58,697 nt of DNA from Lawsonibacter hominis (GCF_014287895.1 NZ_JACOPP010000020.1:1-58697), one strand, 5' to 3'. Positions 33,538 through 43,166 are shown, numbered from the stretch's first letter. Notes: generated by a model not told the origin, from the letters alone. Numbers and translations are program-made.

Positions 33538-34143
33538 TCAGCCCTCCAGGGCTTCCATCAGGTAGTAGTTGCTCCTGCGCTCCCGTTCCAGGGTGGAGGC
33601 GTCCATGTGGCCGGGCAGCACCTGATAGTCGCCGCTCAGCTGCCCCAGGCGCCGGAGGGAGGCCAGAATGGCCTCGTAGGAGCCGCCGGCGAAATCGGTG
33701 CGGCCCATGGAGCCCTGGAAGAGGGTGTCGCCGGTGAACAGCGCGTCCCCCGCCAAAAGGGTCACCCCGCCGGGGGTGTGGCCCGGGGTGTGCAGCACGC
33801 GCACCGTCAGGGAGCCCACGGTGAGGGCGTCCCCCTCGTCATAGGGCACGGTGGCGCCGATGGGGGGAAAGATGTCGCTTCCCAACAGGGCGGCGTCCGC
33901 CGGGTGCAGGTAGACCGGCACGCCGGGCAAGGCCTGCCGCAGCTCCGATACCGCCCCGGTGTGGTCAAAATGGGCATGGGTGAGCAGAATGGCGCGCACC
34001 GTCATCCCGTCGGCGCGCAGCTGGGCCAGGATACGCCCGGCGTCGCCGCCCGGGTCCACGACGGCGGCGGCGTTGGTGCTCTCGTCTTCCAGCAGATAGC
34101 AGTTGGTGCCCATGGCGCCAACCGGCAGGGCTTTGATTTGCAT
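33538..34143 (-). CDS. MBL-fold metallohydrolase (glyoxalase II-like)
   Basis: A 201-residue metallo-beta-lactamase-fold protein. The metal motif is THAHFDHTGAV, followed by HTPGHTPGG and LFTGDTLF. It resembles YcbL-type single-domain glyoxalase II relatives, which hydrolyse thioesters. It lies between dtd and hemZ, a frequent clostridial arrangement. Confidence 0.88.
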   Translation of the reverse strand: MQIKALPVGAMGTNCYLLEDESTNAAAVVDPGGDAGRILAQLRADGMTVRAILLTHAHFDHTGAVSELRQALPGVPVYLHPADAALLGSDIFPPIGATVPYDEGDALTVGSLTVRVLHTPGHTPGGVTLLAGDALFTGDTLFQGSMGRTDFAGGSYEAILASLRRLGQLSGDYQVLPGHMDASTLERERRSNYYLMEALEG

Positions 34144-34222
34144 GGCTTGTTTCTTCCTTTCTTGCCGCCGGACGGCTGTGTCCTTCGGTACCGGGGGTGA
34201 GACCGGGCGCCTGGGACGCCCG

Positions 34223-34666
34223 TCACATCTGGTCGGTGTCCAACAGAATGGTGACCGGCCCGTCGTTCTGCGAATAGACCTGCATGTCGGCGCCGAATTC
34301 CCCGTGCTCCACCGGAAAGCCGCGGGCGGCGCACTCGGCCATGAATTTCTCGTACAGGGGGACGGCGAGCGCGGGCTTGGCGGCCCCGGTAAAGCCGGGG
34401 CGGCGGGACTTGGTGTCGGCGTAGAGGGTAAACTGGCTCACCACCAGCAGGCTTCCCCCCACGGCCTCCAGATTCCGGTTCATCTTCCCGGCCTCATCCT
34501 CAAAGATGCGAAGGCCGCAGATCTTGTCCGCCAGACGGACCGCCTGGGCTTCGGTGTCCGCGGGACCCACGCCCAGCAGCACCAGGAAGCCCTGGCCGAT
34601 CTCGCCGTTCACTTTGCCTTCAATGGTGACCTTCGCGTTTTTTACGCGGGTAACGACAGCGCGCAT
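34223..34666 (-). CDS. dtd: D-aminoacyl-tRNA deacylase
   Basis: A 147-residue enzyme that removes D-amino acids from mischarged tRNA. Family motifs SQFTLYAD (with the active-site region) and NDGPVTILLDT close to the C terminus are present. Length is typical. The ATG at 34666 matches the family start MRAVVTRVKNAKVTI. It is preceded by the alanine-racemase-like gene with a 13-nt gap. Confidence 0.94.
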   Translation of the reverse strand: MRAVVTRVKNAKVTIEGKVNGEIGQGFLVLLGVGPADTEAQAVRLADKICGLRIFEDEAGKMNRNLEAVGGSLLVVSQFTLYADTKSRRPGFTGAAKPALAVPLYEKFMAECAARGFPVEHGEFGADMQVYSQNDGPVTILLDTDQM

Positions 34667-34679
34667 AGACTTGTTCTCC

Positions 34680-35747
34680 TTATCGGTATTCTCGTGTAAA
34701 GCCGCGGGCGTAGAGCGGGTCGATGTCAAAGACGGCCGCGTCCCCGGCGGCGCATTTCAGCTCCGTCACGTCCACGATGGTCTCGATGGCGCCGATGCGC
34801 CCGATGATGCGGGCCTTTTGGCCGTTGATGCGCACGGTCTGCTTTTTGGCGCTGCGCCACCGCCGCAGGGTGGCCCAGAGTCCGGCGTCCCGCGCGCGGC
34901 CCACGCCGAAGCCGTTCTGGTAGCCCACCGGCAGCACCGCCACCCGGGTGGGGTGGCGCAGGGTCACCAGCTGCTCGTTGCCCACCGTGTGGCCGCGGGG
35001 AAGCCACCGGGTCTCCTCGATGCCCACCTCGCCGTAGCCCACCTTCAAAAGACCGTCGCCCCGGCTGCGGCGGCAGCGGCCCATCAGGGCGGAGCCCGCC
35101 CGCACCGCGTCCAGCCGGGCAAATTCATAGTGCATCAGGGCGTAGGAACCGGCGGCGTGGACGACCCCGGTCTCGAAGCCGGCGGCGCGGATGGCCTCCA
35201 CCACCTGCTGGAATTCCTCCAGCTGGGGCGCGGCGTCCCGGCCGTCCCGTTTTGTGGCGTGGATCTGCGTATAGACACCCGAGATCGCCACGTTGGGCAG
35301 GTTGCGGTAGGCGGAGAGAATCTTGTCCGGCTCGGCGGCCAGAAAGCCCCCGAAGCCCATGCCCGTGTCGATCTGGATATGGGCCTCCGCCACGGTGGAG
35401 CGGGCCTCCGCCACGCCGTTGAGGGCCATGCCCGTATCGGCCGAGCCGATGGTGCACACCACGTTCAGGTCGATGAGCTGTTCCAGCTCCTCCCGGTCGG
35501 TGGTGGGGCGGAGCATCAGGAGCTCCTCTTCCACCAGCCCGGCCTTGCGCAGGGCGGCGGCCTCGGCGGGCTCGGACACGGCGAAGCGGCCCACGCCCTC
35601 CTCCCGCAGCAGCTGGGCCAGCTCCGTGATGCCAGCGCCGAAGCCGTCCCCGGTGAGCACGGCGTAGATACACGCCGATCCGGCCCGGTCCTTGACCACG
35701 GTGATGTTATTTTTGACCGCTTCCCGCTCGATGACCAGCTTTTTCAT
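34680..35747 (-). CDS. Alanine racemase-like protein lacking the PLP lysine
   Basis: A 355-residue protein with the fold-III barrel and C-terminal domain of alanine racemase. The PLP-binding motif is normally AVVKANAYGHG with an invariant Lys. Here residues 29-38 read AVLTGDGFGA, placing Thr32 at the Lys position. The Tyr in VGYQNGF is kept, and VRAGSALMG replaces the usual VRPGIALYG. The protein therefore cannot form the standard internal aldimine and is probably not a racemase. It occupies the first position of a dtd-MBL-hemZ operon, a place often held by rel in other Clostridia. It could be a regulator, or an enzyme with different chemistry. Confidence 0.8.
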   Translation of the reverse strand: MKKLVIEREAVKNNITVVKDRAGSACIYAVLTGDGFGAGITELAQLLREEGVGRFAVSEPAEAAALRKAGLVEEELLMLRPTTDREELEQLIDLNVVCTIGSADTGMALNGVAEARSTVAEAHIQIDTGMGFGGFLAAEPDKILSAYRNLPNVAISGVYTQIHATKRDGRDAAPQLEEFQQVVEAIRAAGFETGVVHAAGSYALMHYEFARLDAVRAGSALMGRCRRSRGDGLLKVGYGEVGIEETRWLPRGHTVGNEQLVTLRHPTRVAVLPVGYQNGFGVGRARDAGLWATLRRWRSAKKQTVRINGQKARIIGRIGAIETIVDVTELKCAAGDAAVFDIDPLYARGFTREYR

Positions 35748-35849
35748 GGCATGGCCGCCTTTCCGTTCAGACTGCGCGCCGCCGCCGCGCCCCTGCCGCC
35801 GCGCGCGGCAGGGCAAATGCGGCAGGGGGTCCTTCGCGTGTTTGAAAGC

Positions 35850-35879
35850 ATTATATCACTTCTGTAAATAGACCGTCAA
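35850..35879 (-). promoter_or_regulatory. Promoter of the alanine-racemase-like/dtd/hemZ operon
   Basis: On the minus strand, TTGACG (35874-35879), an 18-nt spacer and TATAAT (35850-35855). It is close to consensus and about 100 nt upstream of the first ATG. Confidence 0.75.
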
Positions 35880-35896
35880 CGAAAAGGGGTTGCCGC

Positions 35897-35925
35897 TTGT
35901 GTTTTTCCGGGAAAGATGATACAAT
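35897..35925 (+). promoter_or_regulatory. Promoter of miaB-mutS
   Basis: TTGTGT (35897-35902), a 17-nt spacer and TACAAT (35920-35925), 34 nt before the miaB TTG start. It is divergent from the preceding promoter. Confidence 0.65.
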
Positions 35926-35959
35926 TTCAGAGATTGAATACCGTTTTGGAGGAACCGTT

Positions 35960-37369
35960 TTGAACCGAGAGACGACAAGAATCGCGCCGGAAGACATCGC
36001 CCGCCAGCGGGAGTTCTGCGCCCTGCTGCACGAGCGCAGCGCCGCCCGCCCCACGCCGCCCCTGGCCTTTGTGGACACCTACGGCTGTCAGCAGAACGAG
36101 GCCGACTCCGAGCGGCTGCGGGGCTACCTGTCCGAGATGGGGTATCAGTTCACCGATCAGGAGGCGCAGGCCGACCTGATCCTCATCAACACCTGCGCCA
36201 TCCGGGAGCATGCGGAGATGCGGGCTCTGGGCAACGTGGGCGCGCTGGTGCACACCAAGCGGGCAAAGCCCGGCCAGCTGATCTGCGTGTGCGGCTGCAT
36301 GGCCCAGGAGCCCCATGTGGCCCGGAAGATCAAAGCGTCCTACCGGCAGGTGGACCTGGTCTTCGGCCCCCATGCGCTCTGGCGCTTTCCGGAGCTGCTG
36401 TACCGCCTGGTCACCCGCCGGGGGCGCATCTTCGATATCGCGGACGAGCCCGGCTCCATTGCCGAGGGCATTCCCCTGGTGCGCCAGGACGGGGTAAAGG
36501 CCTGGGTGTCCATCATGTACGGATGCAACAACTTCTGCTCTTACTGCATCGTGCCCTACGTCCGGGGGCGGGAGCGCAGCCGGGAAGCGGGGGCCGTTCT
36601 GGACGAGATCCGGGCGCTGGCGGCGGAAGGCTATCGGGACATTACCCTGCTGGGCCAGAACGTGAATTCCTACGGGAAGGACCTGGAGGGGGGCATGGAC
36701 TTTGCCGACCTGCTCGCCGCCGCCAACGATATCCCGGGGGACTTTTTGCTGCGCTTTATGACCAGCCACCCCAAGGACGCCTCCCAGAAGCTCTTTGAGA
36801 CCATGGCCCGGTGCGAAAAGGTGGCCCCCCACTTCCACCTCCCCTTCCAGTCGGGCAGCACGCGGGTGCTGCAGGCCATGAACCGCCGCTATTCCAGGGA
36901 GGGGTATCTGGAGCAGGTCCACGCCCTGCGGGCCCTGATCCCCGATATCGTGCTCACCTCGGACGTGATCGTGGGCTTCCCCGGCGAGAGCCAGGAGGAA
37001 TTTGAGCAGACGTTGAGCCTCATTCAGCAGGTGCGCTTCGACGCGCTGTTCACCTTCCTCTTCTCCCCCAGGGAGGGCACCCCCGCCGCCGCGCTGCCCG
37101 ACCCCATGCCCAAGGAGCAGAAGGCCGCCAACTTCCAGCGCCTGGTGGAGGAGCAGGACAAGATCAGCGAGGAGCGCCACGCCGCCTACGTGGGCAAAAC
37201 GGTGCGCTGTCTCGTGGACGGGGCGGACGAGAAGGGCCTTACCGCCCGCACCCCGGGCAACCGCCTGGTGCGCCTGAGCGGGGACAGAGCCCTGATCGGG
37301 CGCTTCGTCCAGGTGAAGGTCACCGGGGCCAACAAGTGGTCTCTGACCGGGGAAGCGCAGCCGGACTGA
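35960..37369 (+). CDS. miaB: tRNA-2-methylthio-N6-dimethylallyladenosine synthase MiaB
   Basis: A 469-residue radical SAM methylthiotransferase acting on i6A37 of tRNA. The N-terminal UPF0004 domain holds three Cys for a second cluster (DTYGCQQNEADSE, NTCAIREHA, CGCMAQ). The radical SAM motif is CNNFCSYC, followed by VPYVRGRERS, and a C-terminal TRAM domain ends the protein. The start is TTG at 35960 with GGAGG 7 nt upstream; an in-frame upstream codon has no site. It needs the product of MiaA, whose gene is not in this neighbourhood. Confidence 0.95.
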   Translation: MNRETTRIAPEDIARQREFCALLHERSAARPTPPLAFVDTYGCQQNEADSERLRGYLSEMGYQFTDQEAQADLILINTCAIREHAEMRALGNVGALVHTKRAKPGQLICVCGCMAQEPHVARKIKASYRQVDLVFGPHALWRFPELLYRLVTRRGRIFDIADEPGSIAEGIPLVRQDGVKAWVSIMYGCNNFCSYCIVPYVRGRERSREAGAVLDEIRALAAEGYRDITLLGQNVNSYGKDLEGGMDFADLLAAANDIPGDFLLRFMTSHPKDASQKLFETMARCEKVAPHFHLPFQSGSTRVLQAMNRRYSREGYLEQVHALRALIPDIVLTSDVIVGFPGESQEEFEQTLSLIQQVRFDALFTFLFSPREGTPAAALPDPMPKEQKAANFQRLVEEQDKISEERHAAYVGKTVRCLVDGADEKGLTARTPGNRLVRLSGDRALIGRFVQVKVTGANKWSLTGEAQPD

Positions 37370-37527
37370 GCGCCTGCCCCCGCGGCGGCCGCCCGGGCGA
37401 GATCCCCTTGAACGACCAAACGGCCCCCTGCGGGAAAGCGCCCTGCCCGGCGAAACGACCGCTCCCCCATCCCAAGGTCCCCCGTCCACCAATCCAGGCG
37501 TTCAGAGAAAAAAGAAGGAGACACCCC

Positions 37528-40122
37528 ATGGCCGAACTGACCCCCATGCGCAGGCAGTACAAAGAAATGAAGGAGCTCCACCCGGACTGCATCCTGTTTT
37601 TCCGTCTGGGGGACTTTTACGAGATGTTTGACGAGGACGCCCTGCTGGCGTCCAAGGAGCTGGAGCTGACCCTCACCACCCGGGACCGGGGCAAGCCGGA
37701 GGAGGAGCGCACCCCCATGTGCGGGGTGCCCTACCACTCCGCCGACGCCTATGTGGCCCGGCTCATCAGCAAGGGCTACAAAGTCGCCATCTGCGAACAG
37801 ATGGAGGACCCGGCGCTGGCCAAGGGGCTGGTGGAGCGGGAGGTCGTCCGCATCGTCACCCCCGGCACGGTCATCGACTCCAACATGCTGGAGGAGGGGC
37901 GCAACAACTACATCTGTGCCATCTGCCGGGATGCGCAGGGCACGGGGGTGTGCTTCTGTGATATCTCCACCGGCGAGTGTACCGCCGCCTCTTTCGCCGG
38001 GGACGGAGGCGAGCACCTGTACAACGAGCTGGGCCGTTTCTCGCCCCGGGAGGCGGTGCTGTCCGATGAGGCGTGGTCCGACCCGGCGCTGCTGGCGTTT
38101 CTCCGGCAGCGCCTGGAGTGCCGCTGTGAAAACGGCGGCGGGGAGCGCTTCCGGCCGGAGCGCGCGCGCAAGCTGGTAAACGACCAGTTTCCGGAGGGCG
38201 CCCGCGCCCTGCCGGAGGGGGACGGCCACGCCCTGCAGGCGGCGGGCGGCCTGCTCTCCTATCTCTATGAGACCCAGAAGACCGACTTGTCCCACATCTC
38301 CGCGCTGGGCTACCAGACCACGGGGCAGTACATGGAGCTGGATCTGACCGCCCGGCGGACCCTGGAGCTGACCGCCACCATGCGCTCCGGCGAGAAGCGG
38401 GGCAGCCTTTTGTGGGTGCTGGACAAGACGAAAACGCCCATGGGGCACCGGCTCATCCGCGCCTGGATGGAGCGCCCCCTGCTCTCCCCCGCCGCCATCA
38501 CCCGCCGCCTGTCCGCCGTGGAGGACCTGGCGGGGGACGCTGTGGGCCGGGAGGAGCTCGCCCTCTGCCTCAAGGAGGTGGGCGATCTGGAGCGGCTCAT
38601 CGGCCGGATCGTATACGGCGCCGCCGGCTGCCGGGACCTGGTGGCCCTGGCCGCCGGCCTGGGGCGGCTGCCCCGGCTGCGGGAACTGCTCGCCCCCTAT
38701 CCCTCCGCCCTGCTGGCTTCCCTGCGGGAGGAGCTGGACGACCTGGAGCCGCTGCGCGCGCTCATCGGCGCCGCCGTGGTGGACGAGCCCCCCTTCTCCG
38801 TGCGGGAGGGCGGCTTTATCCGCGCCGGATACAACGCCGATGTGGACCGGCTCCGGGACGTCATGGTCAACGGCAAGGGCATGGTGGCCGCCATTGAGAC
38901 GCGGGAGAAGGAGCGCACCGGCATCAAGAGCCTGAAGGTGGGGTACAATAAGGTCTTCGGGTACTATATCGAGGTCTCCAAATCCTATTACGATCAGGTG
39001 CCGGAGGACTACATCCGCAAGCAGACCCTGTCGGGCTGCGAGCGCTACATCACCCAGGAACTCAAGGACATGGAGCATACCATCCTCTCCGCTCAGGACA
39101 AGATCACCGCCCTGGAGTATGAGCTGTTCTGCGCGGTGCGGGAGCAGACCGCCGCCCAGGTGGGGCGCATCCAGCGCTCCGCCGCCGCCGTGGGGCAGGT
39201 GGATGTGCTGGCTTCCTTCGCCGCCGTGGCCGACGAGCAGAACTACTGCAAGCCGGAGGTGGATCTGTCCGATACCGTCGAGATCACGGAAGGACGCCAC
39301 CCAGTGGTGGAGCGGATGCTCAAGACCAGCCTGTTCGTACCCAACGACACCCGCATGGACAGCCGGGAGAACCTGGTGGCCATCCTCACCGGCCCCAACA
39401 TGGCGGGCAAGTCCACCTATATGCGCCAGGTGGCCCTCATCGTGCTCATGGCCCAGATGGGCTGCTTTGTACCGGCCCGACGGGCCCGCATCGGGGTGGT
39501 GGACCGGGTGTTCACCCGCATCGGGGCCAGCGACGACCTCTCCGCCGGGCAGTCCACCTTTATGGTGGAGATGACCGAGGTGGCCGAGCTTTTAAAAAAC
39601 GCCACCAGCAAGAGCCTGCTGATCCTGGATGAGATCGGACGGGGCACCAGCACCTACGACGGCATGTCCATCGCCCGGGCGGTGCTGGAACACTGCGCCG
39701 ACCGGCGGCGCCTGGGGGCCAAGACCCTGTTTGCCACCCACTATCACGAGCTCACCTGTCTGGAAGGGCAGATCCCCGGCGTGAAAAATTACAACATCGC
39801 CGCCAAGAAAAAGAAGGACGACATCCTCTTCCTGCGCAAGATCGTCCGGGGCGGGGCCGACCAGAGCTACGGGATCGAAGTGGCCAAGCTGGCCGGAGTG
39901 CCCGACCGGGTCATCCAGCGGGCCAGGGAGATCCTCTCCGAGCTGGAGCGCGACGGCTGCGTCCGTGGCGCCGCCGAAGCCGCCGCGGACGGGGACGGGC
40001 AGGTCTCCCTGCTGGATCTGGGGGCCAGCCAGGCGGCGGAGCGCCTGCGCAGGGTGGAGGTCGATACCATGACGCCCATCGAAGCGATGAATCTTCTGTT
40101 CGAGCTGAAACAGCTGCTGTAA
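37528..40122 (+). CDS. mutS: DNA mismatch repair protein MutS
   Basis: An 864-residue mismatch recognition ATPase. The N-terminal mismatch-binding FYEMF motif, the connector and clamp domains, the Walker A GPNMAGKST near residue 623, LLILDEIGRGTSTYDG and the FATHYHEL segment are all present. AAGGAG precedes the ATG. It works with MutL, encoded after one intervening gene. The 158 nt between miaB and mutS show no other gene. Confidence 0.96.
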   Translation: MAELTPMRRQYKEMKELHPDCILFFRLGDFYEMFDEDALLASKELELTLTTRDRGKPEEERTPMCGVPYHSADAYVARLISKGYKVAICEQMEDPALAKGLVEREVVRIVTPGTVIDSNMLEEGRNNYICAICRDAQGTGVCFCDISTGECTAASFAGDGGEHLYNELGRFSPREAVLSDEAWSDPALLAFLRQRLECRCENGGGERFRPERARKLVNDQFPEGARALPEGDGHALQAAGGLLSYLYETQKTDLSHISALGYQTTGQYMELDLTARRTLELTATMRSGEKRGSLLWVLDKTKTPMGHRLIRAWMERPLLSPAAITRRLSAVEDLAGDAVGREELALCLKEVGDLERLIGRIVYGAAGCRDLVALAAGLGRLPRLRELLAPYPSALLASLREELDDLEPLRALIGAAVVDEPPFSVREGGFIRAGYNADVDRLRDVMVNGKGMVAAIETREKERTGIKSLKVGYNKVFGYYIEVSKSYYDQVPEDYIRKQTLSGCERYITQELKDMEHTILSAQDKITALEYELFCAVREQTAAQVGRIQRSAAAVGQVDVLASFAAVADEQNYCKPEVDLSDTVEITEGRHPVVERMLKTSLFVPNDTRMDSRENLVAILTGPNMAGKSTYMRQVALIVLMAQMGCFVPARRARIGVVDRVFTRIGASDDLSAGQSTFMVEMTEVAELLKNATSKSLLILDEIGRGTSTYDGMSIARAVLEHCADRRRLGAKTLFATHYHELTCLEGQIPGVKNYNIAAKKKKDDILFLRKIVRGGADQSYGIEVAKLAGVPDRVIQRAREILSELERDGCVRGAAEAAADGDGQVSLLDLGASQAAERLRRVEVDTMTPIEAMNLLFELKQLL

Positions 40123-40158
40123 CGGGGCGAGAGCCGTGAAAAGAAGGAGATGACCGAC

Positions 40159-40857
40159 ATGCCGAAACACCGCCGCCAGTGGCGCAGCCAGCTTACCCGC
40201 GCGGAGGAGGGGCGGGGGTGGGTGTTTTTCGCGCTGTACGTGCTGGCCTTCCCTTTCCTGATGGGCTTGGTCCAACGCTCGTTCGGGGGCGAGCTGCCCG
40301 TGGCCGAGGCCAGCGTGATCTATTACCTGCTCTCGGTGACCCTGGTCTTTCTGGTGTTCTGGAGCTTTTTGAAAAACGGCTTCTACCTGCTTCTGGACTG
40401 GCTGCCCGAGAACCTGTTTGCCTTTGGCACCGGCCTTGTGGGGGCGGGGGCGCTCCATTTCCTGGTGATGCGCCTGCCCTATCCGGTGGAAAATCCGAAC
40501 GCCTACAACTACCTGGAGCAGTACGCCATGTCCCCCGCGGCCACGGTGGTCATCGTGGTGGTGCTGATGCCCATCGTGGAGGAGGCCCTGTTCCGGGGGT
40601 TGCTGTTCGGCGCGGTGCGGCGGTACAGCCGGGCGCTGGCCTATGGGCTCTCCACCCTGCTCTTCGCGGTGTACTGCGTATGGCAGTTCGTGTTTACCTA
40701 CAACGGGATGGACCTGCGCTACCTGCTGCTGTTTGCGCAGTACGTGCCCATGTCCCTGGCCCTGTGCTGGAGCTATGACAACGGCGGCTCCGTCTGGACC
40801 CCCGTGGCCCTGCACATGGTCCTCAACGCCGCCGCCCTGTTTCACGCGATCCGTTGA
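40159..40857 (+). CDS. CPBP (CAAX protease-like) membrane metalloprotease
   Basis: A 232-residue membrane protein with about six helices. The diagnostic EExxxR motif appears in MPIVEEALFRGLLFG, followed by the second conserved His region near HMVLNAAALFH. CPBP proteins are intramembrane proteases linked to protein processing or bacteriocin immunity. ATG 40159 is preferred to 40150 because AAGGAG is 9 nt from it and would abut the other. The gene splits mutS from mutL, which are usually adjacent; a functional link is not evident. Confidence 0.85.
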   Translation: MPKHRRQWRSQLTRAEEGRGWVFFALYVLAFPFLMGLVQRSFGGELPVAEASVIYYLLSVTLVFLVFWSFLKNGFYLLLDWLPENLFAFGTGLVGAGALHFLVMRLPYPVENPNAYNYLEQYAMSPAATVVIVVVLMPIVEEALFRGLLFGAVRRYSRALAYGLSTLLFAVYCVWQFVFTYNGMDLRYLLLFAQYVPMSLALCWSYDNGGSVWTPVALHMVLNAAALFHAIR

Positions 40858-40989
40858 TCCCGCCGGGGCCCTTTAGCGGCTGCGCAGACCGTCCGGAGGG
40901 ACGCCGGCCGGAGTCCCGTCTTCCCTGCGGGGAAAACGCCCGTACTCCGGGGCACCGGTGTACGGGCAGCCCCATGGAAGGAGAATGAG

Positions 40990-42927
40990 ATGCCTCACAT
41001 CCAGCAATTAGAGCCCCACGTGGCCGACCTGATCGCCGCCGGCGAAGTGGTGGAGCGGCCCGCGTCGGTGGTCAAGGAACTCATGGAAAACGCCATCGAC
41101 GCCGCCGCCGCCACGGTGACGGTGGAGGTCCAGCACGGCGGCATGACCCTGATCCGGGTCACCGACGACGGCTGCGGCATCGCCGCCGGGGAGGCGGAGA
41201 CCGCCTTCCTGCGCCATGCCACCAGCAAGATCCGAAGCGAATACGACCTGGAGGCCATCGGCACCCTGGGCTTCCGGGGGGAGGCGCTGGCGGCCATCTC
41301 CGCCGTCTCCCGGGTGGAACTGCTCACCCGCGCTCAGGGGGCGCAGCTGGGGATCGCCCTCTCCCTGGAGGGGGGCGCGGTGGTCGCCCGGGACGAGGCG
41401 GGGTGCCCGCAGGGTACCACGATGGTGGTGCGGGACCTGTTCTACAATACCCCGGCCCGCCTGAAATTCATGAAGAAGGACGCCGCCGAAGGGGCGGCCT
41501 GCTTTGCCATGGTGCAGCGGGTGGCCCTGTCCCATCCGGAGGTGAGCGTCAAATTCCTCCGGGACGGGAAGCAGGAGCTGCGCACCCCCGGCGACGGGAA
41601 GCTCCAGTCCGCCCTCTACGCCGTGCTGGGCCGGGATCTGGCCCTGGGCTTCGTGCCGGTCGGCGGCTCCGGCGAGGAGATGACGGTCGCCGGCTTTACC
41701 TCCCTGCCCACCTGCTGCCGGGGGACCCGGGGCTATCAGCACTTTTTTGTGAACGGCCGGTATGTGAAAAGCCGCACCATGACCGCCGCGGTGGAGGAGG
41801 CCTATGCCAACCAGAAGATGGTGGGCAAGTTCCCCGGCTGCGTGCTGCATCTGAACACCCGCCTCAACGCCGTGGACGTGAACGTCCACCCGACCAAGCA
41901 GGAGGTCAAATTCGGCTCGGAAAAGCGGGTGTTCGACGCGGTGTATTACGCCGTCAAGTCTGCGCTGGAGGCCGACCGTACCCGTCCGCAGCTGGAGGGG
42001 GGCGCGCGGGAGCGCCCCCTCCGCGCCGCCGTGCGGGATACCGCCGCCCCCAGCCAGACGGCCTTCCGGAATCAGACGGCGCAGGCCTTCCGCCAGGAAC
42101 ACGGCTCCCCCGCCCTGCCCCTGCGCGACGTGACCGCGCCGAAGCAGCCGCCCCGTCCGGACGCTCGGGACGGGACCGCCTCCGCGCGGCCGGCCCCGCA
42201 AGCGCCCGCGGCTGCGGTGGGCGCTGCCGGCGCCGGAGCGCCGGGCTGCGCGGCCGTCCCGGCGCCGCCCCGCCCGCTCCGCGCCCCCGCTGCGCCGGGG
42301 GAAGACCGCGCGGCGGCCCCGGCCCCCGGCCCGGCCCCCGCGCCGGAAGAGGTCCCCGCGCCGGAGCCGTGGCGTATGGCGGGCGAGGTGCTCCATACTT
42401 ACATCATCGTGGAACAGGGCGACAAGATCCTCCTGATCGATAAACACGCCGCCCATGAGCGGCTCAATTTCGACCGGCTCAAGGCCGAGGGGTACCAGCC
42501 CATGGTGCAGGCCCTGCTGACGCCGGTGGTCTTCACGCCTCCCGCCGAGGAGGGGGCGGCCCTGCTGGCCCAGCTTCCCCTGCTGCGCCGCTTCGGGTTC
42601 GAGGCGGAGGAGTTTGGCGGCGGAGCGCTCATTGTCCGGGCGGCCCCCGGCGATGTGGCCGCCGGGGAGATCGAGGGCGTACTCACGGAGCTGGCGGGCC
42701 GGCTGCTCATCACCGGCCGGGCCGATCCGGAGGCGGCCCGGGACGCCTTGCTGCACACCATGGCCTGCAAGGCCGCCGTCAAGGGCGGCCAGAGGAACGG
42801 GCCACAGGAGCTGCAGCGCCTGGCCGAAGCCGTCATGGACGGCACGGTCAAATACTGCCCCCACGGGCGTCCGGTGGCGATTGAACTGACGCGGCAGCAG
42901 CTGGAGAAGCGGTTCGGGCGGGCGTGA
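40990..42927 (+). CDS. mutL: DNA mismatch repair protein MutL
   Basis: A 645-residue GHKL ATPase. The N-terminal motifs are ENAIDA, DDGCGI and GTLGFRGEAL. A Pro/Ala-rich linker covers about residues 335-455. The C-terminal domain carries the endonuclease-type set DKHAAHERLNFD, ACKAAVKGGQ and CPHGRP. The last acidic position of the usual DQHAxxExxxxE motif is Asp here. The final 79 nt, including CPHGRP and the stop, are duplicated 208 bp downstream beyond hairpin element E2; the gene itself is intact. Confidence 0.95.
   Translation: MPHIQQLEPHVADLIAAGEVVERPASVVKELMENAIDAAAATVTVEVQHGGMTLIRVTDDGCGIAAGEAETAFLRHATSKIRSEYDLEAIGTLGFRGEALAAISAVSRVELLTRAQGAQLGIALSLEGGAVVARDEAGCPQGTTMVVRDLFYNTPARLKFMKKDAAEGAACFAMVQRVALSHPEVSVKFLRDGKQELRTPGDGKLQSALYAVLGRDLALGFVPVGGSGEEMTVAGFTSLPTCCRGTRGYQHFFVNGRYVKSRTMTAAVEEAYANQKMVGKFPGCVLHLNTRLNAVDVNVHPTKQEVKFGSEKRVFDAVYYAVKSALEADRTRPQLEGGARERPLRAAVRDTAAPSQTAFRNQTAQAFRQEHGSPALPLRDVTAPKQPPRPDARDGTASARPAPQAPAAAVGAAGAGAPGCAAVPAPPRPLRAPAAPGEDRAAAPAPGPAPAPEEVPAPEPWRMAGEVLHTYIIVEQGDKILLIDKHAAHERLNFDRLKAEGYQPMVQALLTPVVFTPPAEEGAALLAQLPLLRRFGFEAEEFGGGALIVRAAPGDVAAGEIEGVLTELAGRLLITGRADPEAARDALLHTMACKAAVKGGQRNGPQELQRLAEAVMDGTVKYCPHGRPVAIELTRQQLEKRFGRA
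42849..42927 (+). repeat. 79-bp direct repeat, copy 1 (mutL 3' end)
   Basis: This segment, ending exactly at the mutL stop codon, is repeated without any mismatch at 43057-43135. It encodes the last 25 residues of MutL, including CPHGRP. Confidence 0.97.
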
Positions 42928-43056
42928 TTTGACCGTGCCCGCGCCTGCGGCGCGTCCAAGCGTTTTGCGCAGCAAAACCTTGCCGCAGCGTGAATTCAGT
43001 TCACGCGAGGAGGCAAGATCGCCCGGGGCCCCCGCCGGGCCCGGCCCGGCGGGGTA
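42928..43056 (+). repeat. Hairpin element E2 (at mutL)
   Basis: A 129-bp unit. Hairpin A is CGCGCC/GGCGCG. Hairpin B is CAAG-C-GTTTTGC pairing with GCAAAAC-CTTG. Hairpin C is GCGTGAA/TTCACGC. A run of GGGGCCCCC and related GC palindromes closes it. It lies between the two exact 79-bp repeats. Stem sequences differ from E1 and E3, but pairing is kept. Confidence 0.85.
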
Positions 43057-43135
43057 CAAATACTGCCCCCACGGGCGTCCGGTGGCGATTGAACTGACGC
43101 GGCAGCAGCTGGAGAAGCGGTTCGGGCGGGCGTGA
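43057..43135 (+). repeat. 79-bp direct repeat, copy 2 (displaced mutL 3' end)
   Basis: An exact copy of 42849-42927 with no start codon or ribosome site of its own, so it is a non-coding remnant. It is followed by the hfq promoter. Confidence 0.97.
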
Positions 43136-43166
43136 CCGATATTTCGGCCCTTCGACAAAATGCGAG

